Position numbers and translations under genes: made by a program. A DNA stretch of 16,992 nucleotides from JBQTIQ01 sp052387955 (lineage in GTDB: Bacteria; Actinomycetota; Acidimicrobiia; Acidimicrobiales; JACDCH01). Below, piece by piece: positions 11,584-16,992 of the stretch. Position 1 is the stretch's first letter; each line of letters opens with the position of its first letter. The stretch spans positions 1-16,992 of the forward strand of contig JBQTIQ010000103.1 of NCBI GenBank assembly GCA_052387955.1. Direction: 5' to 3'. The notes beneath the pieces were generated by a model. It saw only the letters and a program-made list of their open reading frames with translations, did no database searches and was not told the DNA's origin.

Positions 11584-13109
11584 AGGGGCGCGCCCGGCGC
11601 CAACAGCAGTTCCGGGCGGGAGCGCCTCGTCTCGACCTCATCATGCCGGAGTGGGGCGGACTCGGGATCCACGCCACCTTCGCCCACCGGATGCCGCCGC
11701 TGGCCACGATGGTGCTGGCAGCCTTGGCCCGGCGCGAGGGCTGGGAGGTGCGGACCTACGACCTCAACTACGAGAAACCGCCCGACGACCCTGCCCCCCT
11801 CGTCGGCATCAGCGTCTGGACCTCCACCGCCCCTCAGGCCTACGCCCTGGCCGACACTTACCGGGCGCGGGGTACCACCGTCATGCTCGGCGGCGTCCAT
11901 GCGTCGTTGGTGCCCAGCGAGGCCCTCAAGCACGCCGACTGCGTAGTGGCCGGCGAAGCGGAGGACATCCTCCCTACCGTGCTGTCCGACTTCCAGGACG
12001 GCAGGTTGCAGCCGCTCTACCACGGGCGCTGGGGCGGCATGGAGAGCGTGCCCATGGTGCACGAGTGGTTCGACCTGCTCGACGCCGAGCCGTTCTGGCG
12101 CTATCTGCCCCGCAACACGGTCCAGACCACCCGCGGCTGCCGGTTCAACTGCGATTTCTGCTCGGTGATCCGTATCAACGGGCGAGGGTCGCGGCACCGT
12201 GACCCCGAAGAGGTGGTGGGGGAACTGCGCCTGCTGACCTCCAAGGGCCAGAAGTTCGGGCCCTTCCGTTACGTGGCCCTGGCCGACGACGACCTGGCCG
12301 CCGACCTCGAGTACACGGTGGCGCTCAGCGAGGCCATCGTGCGTTCGGGGCTGAAGGTTGCATTCTCGGCCCAGGGGTCGATCGGCATCGCCAACGACCC
12401 TGCGATCGTGGCGCTCCTCGCCCGGGCGGGCATGAAGGGCCTCTTCTGTGGCCTCGAGAGCGTGTCCCGTGAGGCGCTCATCGAATGCAACAAGAAGAAC
12501 CGGCCCCACAAGTTCCAGGAGTCGATCGCGCTCCTGCACCGCCACAAGATCATGGTCGAAGCCGGCTTGATCTTCGGGTTCGACCACGACGACGAGACCG
12601 TGTTCGACACTACGGTCGCCTTCGCCGAGGCGATCGAGGTCGACACCGCTCACTTCGCCCTCCTCACGCCGCTGCCCGGCACCCATACGTTCCACCGCAT
12701 GGTGAGCGACGGGCGGGTAACGAGCTTCGACTGGGGCCGCTACGACCTGTACCACGCCGTCTTCGAGCCGGCCCGGATGTCCCAGGCCACCCTGGACGCC
12801 GGACTGTGGCGGGCCTACCGCGACTTCTATGCCCGCCGACCCCGGGCCCGCCGCTGGTGCCGCCACGTGGGCATGTTGTTGTCGCCGCCGGTCGGCACCG
12901 GTGTGACCGTGACCAACTGGCAGTACGGCCGGCGCTACAAACCCGACACCCGCTCGACGCGCCCGCCCTTCGAGGCCGATGCCGAGGACGTCGAGCGCAT
13001 CCTGGCGACCAGCGCGGTGCCGGCCGACGACGCCGTTCTCACCGCGGTGGGCGGCGTCCCGGTAGCGCTCGCCCCCCGGACCAGAGAACCGGCCCCCTTC
13101 GTCGGCTGA
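11580..13109 (+). CDS. B12-binding-domain radical SAM protein
   Basis: From the GTG at 11580 the protein has 509 residues. The N-terminal half (about 17-140) resembles a cobalamin-binding Rossmann domain (LDLIMPEWGG, PLVGISVWTSTAPQAYALAD, VMLGGVHASLVPSEAL, DCVVAGEAED). The usual DxHxxG is absent, so cobalamin would be bound base-off without His ligation, or not at all. The radical SAM core carries C187-x3-C191-x2-C194 in TTRGCRFNCDFCSV for the [4Fe-4S] cluster. It continues with FCGLESVSREAL and IMVEAGLIFGFDHDD, as in BchE/HpnP/methyltransferase-like class B enzymes. The substrate is unknown and no biosynthetic partner is adjacent. The start was chosen because no earlier in-frame start follows the promoter-like box; AGGGA lies upstream. 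Met22 at 11643 is an alternative start. Confidence 0.87.
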   Translation: MKGRARRQQQFRAGAPRLDLIMPEWGGLGIHATFAHRMPPLATMVLAALARREGWEVRTYDLNYEKPPDDPAPLVGISVWTSTAPQAYALADTYRARGTTVMLGGVHASLVPSEALKHADCVVAGEAEDILPTVLSDFQDGRLQPLYHGRWGGMESVPMVHEWFDLLDAEPFWRYLPRNTVQTTRGCRFNCDFCSVIRINGRGSRHRDPEEVVGELRLLTSKGQKFGPFRYVALADDDLAADLEYTVALSEAIVRSGLKVAFSAQGSIGIANDPAIVALLARAGMKGLFCGLESVSREALIECNKKNRPHKFQESIALLHRHKIMVEAGLIFGFDHDDETVFDTTVAFAEAIEVDTAHFALLTPLPGTHTFHRMVSDGRVTSFDWGRYDLYHAVFEPARMSQATLDAGLWRAYRDFYARRPRARRWCRHVGMLLSPPVGTGVTVTNWQYGRRYKPDTRSTRPPFEADAEDVERILATSAVPADDAVLTAVGGVPVALAPRTREPAPFVG

Positions 13110-13117
13110 GGGGCTAG

Positions 13118-13173
13118 ATCTGCTCGGTCCTGAGAATGCTTGACGTTGTGACAAGTTCCGGGACCGAGCAGAT
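13118..13173. repeat. 13-bp perfect inverted repeat with 30-base loop after the radical SAM gene
   Basis: ATCTGCTCGGTCC (13118-13130) and GGACCGAGCAGAT (13161-13173) are perfectly complementary. Inside the 30-base loop a smaller CTTG/CAAG pair can form. The element starts eight bases after the radical SAM stop codon and sits between convergent genes. It is less GC-rich than its surroundings. It may act as a terminator, an RNA-stabilising 3' structure or a small mobile repeat. Confidence 0.6.
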
Positions 13174-13217
13174 GCCGACCGAGCGACCGCCAGGGAGCCG
13201 GGCGGCGATGGGGGCCG

Positions 13218-13234
13218 GGGGGGCGCAGCCCCCC
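13218..13234. terminator. GC-rich hairpin with GCA loop between convergent genes
   Basis: GGGGGGC (13218-13224) and GCCCCCC (13228-13234) form a 7-bp stem with a GCA loop, 10 bases before the patatin stop codon. Flanks resemble the hairpin at 2437-2453 (GATGGGG before, AGC after), pointing to a shared repeat family. It could terminate transcription from both sides. Confidence 0.4.
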
Positions 13235-13244
13235 AGCCAGGTGG

Positions 13245-14306
13245 CTACCAGCCCACGCCATACCGTTTGGCGTCGTCGTAGCCGGTGTCGATGCGGCCCT
13301 CGATGGAGGCCCGGGAGAAGTCCCCGGCGTTGGCCAGCTCCGCGTCGAGGCGAGCGGGGATCACCTTGAAGCTGTCGATCTTGCGGTGGGCCAACAGTTT
13401 GCGATAGAGCGCATCGCCGCGTAGTGGATCATCAGCGGGGAGGGCAGCATCGATGCGCCCGAACAGCTCGATCCACTCGGAGATGGTGTCGAACAGCTTC
13501 TGGTCGAGCTTGATCCGGCTCGTGTACTGCAACTGGACCATGCGGCTGACCACCGCGCTCAAGTTCTGGGGGGCGGCGCCCTCCATCGGGAAGAGCTCGA
13601 CCACGATCAGCTCGCGATGGATCGAGGGATTGTCCGGTTCGCAGCCCTCGAGAAAGTTGATGGCCGGGCTGAGCGGGGTGTTCGAGAACAGGCCACCATC
13701 CCAGTAACGGTGCCCGTCGATCTCGGTCAGGGGAAAGCCGGGGGGCAGGCTCCCGCTGGCCACCACCGGGTCGAAGGTCATGTCGCCGGCTGCGTTGTCG
13801 AAGTACCTGATCAGCGCGGTCTCGACGTCGATGGCCCCGACTACGACTCGGGTGTCGCCCGCGTTGAGGGTGTCGAGGTCGACCAGCTCGTCGAGCGTCC
13901 GACGCAGCGGGCTGGTGTCGTAGACGCTGGTCGCGGCCCACGGGGCCAGCGCCAGCTCGGGGTTGAAGCGGTACATGCCGGGGTTGCCCAGCACCGCCAG
14001 CGACTGCTCGACGTCGCGGGGCACGAAGGGCAGGGGGACGCCGGGCCAGCCCGGCCATCCCGGTAGCCGGGGAAGCACGGTGAGCTTGTCCCGCCACAAC
14101 GAGTCGAGCGACGCCACCGGTCCTTGGCGGCCGCCGGCCAGCACCGCGGCGGTCACCGCGCCGATCGAGATCCCCGTCACTGCTGCCGGTCGGAACCCGG
14201 GACGTTGGTCGTAGATGGCTCGCAGGACACCGAGCTCGTAGGCCCCGAGGGCGCCGCCGCCCTGGAGCACGATCGCGGTGCGGTAGTCCGACGGGTCGCT
14301 GGGCAT
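13245..14306 (-). CDS. Patatin-like phospholipase
   Basis: A 353-residue serine lipid acyl hydrolase of the patatin family. The oxyanion hole is QGGGALGAYELG (15-26), the nucleophile elbow is GISIG with Ser47, and the catalytic dyad Asp203 is in YWDGG. The C-terminal third (about 255-345: LSAVVSRMVQLQYTSR, ARLDAELANAGDFSRASIEGRIDTGYDDAK) is the DUF3734-type extension found in many bacterial patatins. The protein has no signal peptide, so it probably acts on membrane lipids from the cytoplasmic side. The ATG at 14306 follows AGGGAG at good spacing. A TAGGGT box on the minus strand (14390-14385) could be its -10, giving a leader of about 70 bases. It is divergent from the DUF427 gene, with no operon partner. 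Confidence 0.92.
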   Translation of the reverse strand: MPSDPSDYRTAIVLQGGGALGAYELGVLRAIYDQRPGFRPAAVTGISIGAVTAAVLAGGRQGPVASLDSLWRDKLTVLPRLPGWPGWPGVPLPFVPRDVEQSLAVLGNPGMYRFNPELALAPWAATSVYDTSPLRRTLDELVDLDTLNAGDTRVVVGAIDVETALIRYFDNAAGDMTFDPVVASGSLPPGFPLTEIDGHRYWDGGLFSNTPLSPAINFLEGCEPDNPSIHRELIVVELFPMEGAAPQNLSAVVSRMVQLQYTSRIKLDQKLFDTISEWIELFGRIDAALPADDPLRGDALYRKLLAHRKIDSFKVIPARLDAELANAGDFSRASIEGRIDTGYDDAKRYGVGW

Positions 14307-14384
14307 GGCTGCTCCCTGTCCGCTCGTTCGGTCACGAGGGGCTGCGCCGTCACCCGCCTTTGGTGGGACTGGCCCCGTGCTCCG

Positions 14385-14390
14385 ACCCTA
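14385..14390 (-). promoter_or_regulatory. -10 element TAGGGT for the patatin gene
   Basis: On the minus strand TAGGGT fits TAnnnT and would start transcription near 14378, about 70 bases before the ATG at 14306. The leader contains a small GC stem-loop at 14353-14367. No -35 was identified. Confidence 0.3.
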
Positions 14391-14458
14391 GCGTGGCGCC
14401 CGCCCCGAGGTGAGGTGTGATTTCGCCCCCGGTTCGATAGGCATGGGGTCGAATTCCT

Positions 14459-14464
14459 TAGATT
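14459..14464 (+). promoter_or_regulatory. -10 element TAGATT for the DUF427 gene
   Basis: TAGATT matches TAnnnT in one of the few AT-richer patches of the window. It would give a transcript start near 14471 and a leader of about 20 bases that contains the GGGGGAG Shine-Dalgarno sequence (14480-14486) before the GTG at 14491. A TTCGAT 20 bases upstream is too poor to call as -35. Confidence 0.45.
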
Positions 14465-14490
14465 CGCTACCGAGCCGTGGGGGGAGTGCC

Positions 14491-15255
14491 GTGCGAAAAT
14501 ATCCGGGGGACGCCGAGGTCTGGACCGCGCCGTGGCCGTTGCGGGTCCGGGGCCGGCTGGGGGCGGAAACGGTCGTCGACTCGACCGATGCGCTGGTGCT
14601 GTTCGAAGAGGGCCACTATCCGCAGTGGTACTTCTCGCCCGAGGCGGTCCCGGCGGGTTTGCTCCAAACCTCGGCATCCACGTCGGAGTGCCCCCGCAAA
14701 GGAACGGCGTCGTACTGGGACCTGACCGTCGGCGACCGGGTGGTGCCCGACGCGGTGTGGTCGTACCTGGACCCTCTCCCCGGGCGGGATGACATCAAGG
14801 GCCGGCTGTCGTTCTACTTCGACAAGCTCGACTCTTGGTTGGAGGAGGACGACGAGGTCTTCGACCACGCCACCGACCCTTACCACCGGGTGGACGTGCG
14901 CCGCAGCTCCCGGCACGTGCGGGTCGAGATCGACGGGGTCACCGTGGCCGAGTCGTCCCGTCCGATGGTGCTGGCCGAGACCGGTCTGCCGCCCCGGCAC
15001 TACCTGCCCCTCGCCGACATCCGGCTCGACCTCCTCCGCCCCAGCGACTCGTCGAGCCGGTGCCCCTACAAGGGCGTCGCCACCTATCACGCCTTCCGCC
15101 GCGCCGACGGCCGAGTCGAGGACGTGGCCTGGTCCTACCCGTTCCCCATCCCCGAGTGCCCGCGGATCGAAGGCCTGGTCGCGTTCTGGGACGAGCGGGT
15201 CGACGTGCACGTCGACGGCGTCCTCCAAGGCCGGCCCACGACCCAGTGGAGCTGA
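14491..15255 (+). CDS. Tandem DUF427-domain protein
   Basis: A 254-residue cytoplasmic protein with two DUF427 copies. The first (about 5-110) contains VVDSTDALVLFEEGHYPQWYF, CPRKGTASYWDL and VVPDAVWSYLDP, and the second (about 142-245) contains VTVAESSRPMVLAETGLPPRHYL, CPYKGVATYHAF and VEDVAWSYPFP. The CPxKGxAxY motif is intact in both (Cys67 and Cys191). The family has a small beta-barrel fold and no settled biochemical role. The GTG at 14491 was preferred because a GGGGGAG ribosome site lies six bases upstream and homology begins right after it; in-frame extension to 14410 would pass through the promoter-like box. It is followed by a 349-bp spacer and egtD. Confidence 0.88.
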   Translation: MRKYPGDAEVWTAPWPLRVRGRLGAETVVDSTDALVLFEEGHYPQWYFSPEAVPAGLLQTSASTSECPRKGTASYWDLTVGDRVVPDAVWSYLDPLPGRDDIKGRLSFYFDKLDSWLEEDDEVFDHATDPYHRVDVRRSSRHVRVEIDGVTVAESSRPMVLAETGLPPRHYLPLADIRLDLLRPSDSSSRCPYKGVATYHAFRRADGRVEDVAWSYPFPIPECPRIEGLVAFWDERVDVHVDGVLQGRPTTQWS

Positions 15256-15604
15256 CCGGCCCTCACCCCCGGGGCTGCGCCCAGCCGGTGGTCCGCTGTG
15301 CGGAACACAGTGGGCCGCGGCCGGCGCCGCCGGGGCCGAGACTGGCGGCCGCTCGCGGCCGGCTCGTGTCGGGCCGCTCAGGAGGGGGTATTGGCGATCG
15401 TGCGCTGTCGGATGAGCCAATGACCGAGATCGCCGTCCGGTCCCGCCGTGGCGACAGCCGCCTCCGGCCCGTCGCTGGTAGGCCCCTCTTCGGGTGTCGC
15501 CGCCACGACCACTATCCGTTCGGATCCCTCGTGCCGAAGACCTCGGGCCGCTACTGGCAGCCCATGGGCACGCAGGACTGATACGCCCCACCCATAGGAG
15601 ACCG
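15256..15604 (+). other. 349-bp noncoding spacer with a series of hairpins
   Basis: I see no credible gene here. The first third holds three possible stem-loops. One is GGGC/GCCC around TGC (15272-15282, reverse complement of the GGCGCAGCC core). The second is CCGCTGTG/CACAGTGG around CGGAA (15293-15313, eight pairs with one G-T). The third is CGGCCG/CGGCCG around CTCG (15346-15361). The rest has no clear structure. No obvious TAnnnT promoter was found close to egtD; a TAGGAG ribosome site at 15594-15599 precedes its ATG. Confidence 0.5.
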
Positions 15605-16585
15605 ATGCCGTCGACCACCCCGTCCATCTCGATCACCACCCATCTCGGGCCTGACGAGTGGAGGGAGGCTCTGCGGTCCGACGTGCAGGACGGCCTCACT
15701 CTCGTCCCCAAGGACCTGCCTCCGACCTGGCTCTACGACGAGCGGGGGTGCGACCTCTTCGAGCAGATCACGACGCTGCCCGAGTACTACCCGACCCGGG
15801 CCGAGCGGGCCATCCTCGCCGTCCGGGCCGACGAGATCGCCGCCGTCACCGGTGCCGACACGCTGGTCGAACTGGGCTCGGGCACGTCCGAGAAGACCCG
15901 TCTGCTGCTCGACGCCTTCTACCGCAGCGGCCGTCTGGAACGCTTCGTCCCGTTCGATTGCGCGCTGGGCGCTTTGGCCGACACAGCCGAATCGATCGCC
16001 TCCGAGTACCCGGGTACCGACGTCGAAGGGATCGTCGGCGACTTCCATCGCCACCTCGGCCGGCTGCCGGGTGGAGGGCGACGGATCGTCGCCTTCCTCG
16101 GTGGCACCATTGGCAACCTCCAGCCCGCGGCTCGGGCCGCTCTCCTGGCCGACCTCGTGTCAGCGATGGTGCCCGGGGACTCGCTGCTTCTGGGCACCGA
16201 TCTCATCAAGGACCGGGGCCGGTTGTTGGCGGCCTATGACGACGGCGCCGGGGTGACCGCCGCCTTCAACAAGAACCTGCTGGCCGTTCTGAACCGCGAG
16301 CTCGGTGCCGACTTCGACCTCGACCGCTTCGAGCATGTCGCCCGCTTCGACGAAGACAACGAATGGATCGAGATGCGCCTGCGCTCGCTCGGCGATCAGG
16401 TCGTCCACGTCGAGGCACTCGATCTCACCGTCGCCTTCGTCGACGGTGAGGAGATGCGCACCGAGATCAGCGCCAAGTTCCGGCCCGAACGGGTGAAGGA
16501 CGAGCTGGAGGCGGCCGGACTACGGCTCGAACGGTGGTGGACCGACCCCGCGGGCGACTTCGGGCTCAGCCTCTCGATGTTGTGA
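15605..16585 (+). CDS. egtD: L-histidine N-alpha-methyltransferase (ergothioneine)
   Basis: A 326-residue SAM-dependent enzyme that trimethylates histidine to hercynine, the first step of ergothioneine synthesis. The length matches mycobacterial EgtD (about 321). Visible features are PKDLPPTWLYDERGCDLFEQITTLPEYYPTRAE at the N-terminal end (Tyr62), the SAM-binding LVELGSGTSEKT (88-98), GGTIGNLQP with Asn171, GTDLIKD, AAYDDGAGVTAAFNKN with Tyr211, and TEISAKF with Glu287 and Ser289. These correspond to the histidine-binding Tyr, Asn, Tyr, Glu and Ser of characterised EgtD, so the enzyme should be active. The ATG at 15605 has TAGGAG six bases upstream; an in-frame extension to 15494 has no homology and no ribosome site. 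It is followed by egtB after 40 bases. Confidence 0.95.
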   Translation: MPSTTPSISITTHLGPDEWREALRSDVQDGLTLVPKDLPPTWLYDERGCDLFEQITTLPEYYPTRAERAILAVRADEIAAVTGADTLVELGSGTSEKTRLLLDAFYRSGRLERFVPFDCALGALADTAESIASEYPGTDVEGIVGDFHRHLGRLPGGGRRIVAFLGGTIGNLQPAARAALLADLVSAMVPGDSLLLGTDLIKDRGRLLAAYDDGAGVTAAFNKNLLAVLNRELGADFDLDRFEHVARFDEDNEWIEMRLRSLGDQVVHVEALDLTVAFVDGEEMRTEISAKFRPERVKDELEAAGLRLERWWTDPAGDFGLSLSML

Positions 16586-16625
16586 AGCCCGTCTGTCCGA
16601 CCGCCGACCATCGATGGGGAAGCCC

Positions 16626-16992
16626 GTGACCGAGCTCGATTACTGCCAGGTGCGCGACCTCACCGAGCGGTTGGCTGCGCCCCTGTCGCCCGAGGACCAG
16701 ACGGTGCAGACCAAGCCCGACGTCAGCCCGACCAAGTGGCACCGAGCGCACGTCAGCTGGTTCTTCGAGACCTTCGTGCTCGACCCGTTCGCCCCGGGCT
16801 ACGAGGCCATCGACCCCGCCTACCAGTACCTGTTCAACTCCTACTACGAGGCCGTGGGCGCCCGGCACCCCCGCACCCAGCGGGGGTTGCTGTCCCGGCC
16901 CGGCGCCGCCGAGGTGGGCGCGGAACCCGCCCCACTCGACGCCGCCCAGGTCGACGTGATGGTCTGTGGGGGGCCCGCCCCGTTGGGCGACC
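16626..16992 (+). CDS. egtB: Hercynine oxygenase EgtB, N-terminal part (runs off window)
   Basis: The frame is open from the GTG at 16626 to the window end, giving 122 residues of an EgtB, the iron-dependent sulfoxide synthase that joins hercynine to a thiol donor. Recognisable DinB-like features are QTVQTKPDVSPTKWHRAHVSWFFETFVLDPF, with the first metal-ligand His in HRAHVSW, and YQYLFNSYYEAVGARHPRTQRGLLSRPGAAEV. The HxxxH pair and the catalytic FGE domain lie beyond the window. After AAEV, where family members usually read like xAYRxHVD, this one reads GAEPAPLDAAQVDVMV, an odd stretch. GGGGAAG precedes the GTG. It is probably co-transcribed with egtD, with other ergothioneine genes likely downstream. 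Confidence 0.9.
   Translation, partial: MTELDYCQVRDLTERLAAPLSPEDQTVQTKPDVSPTKWHRAHVSWFFETFVLDPFAPGYEAIDPAYQYLFNSYYEAVGARHPRTQRGLLSRPGAAEVGAEPAPLDAAQVDVMVCGGPAPLGD

Noticed and set aside
11331..13154. A 607-codon minus-strand frame opposite the radical SAM gene
   Set aside because: Antisense to a gene with an intact CxxxCxxC motif; composition is typical of a shadow frame.
14410..14490. In-frame upstream start for the DUF427 protein at 14410
   Set aside because: It would run through the TAGATT promoter-like box and the GGGGGAG ribosome site that fit the GTG at 14491.
15494..15604. In-frame upstream extension of EgtD to 15494
   Set aside because: The extra residues have no EgtD similarity, while the ATG at 15605 has a well-placed TAGGAG.

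Overview
This window looks like a chromosomal segment of a high-GC actinobacterium. Supporting signs are the strong G/C third-position bias, many GTG starts, TAnnnT -10 boxes placed so close to start codons that some transcripts are probably leaderless, and actinobacterial-type families (a DUF1023-type hydrolase, a PGPGW membrane protein, ergothioneine genes). An Acidimicrobiia-like lineage would fit, but that is an impression and not a demonstrated assignment.

Layout, left to right. (1) Positions 1-166 carry the 3' end of an IS630-type transposase and its presumed terminus, abutting the stop codon of an intact alanine dehydrogenase gene (minus strand). (2) Divergent from ald is a D-2-hydroxyacid dehydrogenase homologue, then a membrane-anchored J-domain protein, then tRNA-Val(CAC). 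(3) Positions 3405-8939 hold the most distinctive block. Minus-strand genes for an Asp/Asn beta-hydroxylase-fold protein and a GNAT acetyltransferase are divergent from a plus-strand operon encoding a Tat-signal DUF6916-like protein, a phage tail-collar (microcystin-dependent-protein type) protein and a 1128-residue secreted multidomain protein (two P/Homo-B domains, Ig-like repeats, Calx-beta, IPT/TIG). No other phage genes are present, so this reads as a domesticated cell-surface or secreted module with possible modifying enzymes next to it. (4) Positions 8967-11362 are a minus-strand set: a membrane-anchored DUF1023-type alpha/beta hydrolase translationally coupled to a small secreted protein, then a PGPGW-family membrane protein. 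(5) A B12-binding-type radical SAM enzyme (plus) converges on a patatin-like phospholipase (minus). (6) The right end has a tandem DUF427 protein, a hairpin-rich spacer, egtD and the 5' part of egtB, so an ergothioneine locus continues past the window.

Most known families here are housekeeping or secondary metabolism. The best candidates for undescribed biology are the tail-collar/DUF6916/P-domain operon with its divergent hydroxylase and acetyltransferase, a recurrent GGCGCAGCC hairpin found after four plus-strand genes, a 13-bp inverted repeat with a 30-nt loop after the radical SAM gene, and a possible leaderless upstream peptide ORF overlapping the radical SAM start. Functions were assigned by reading motifs in the translations; no database search was run.
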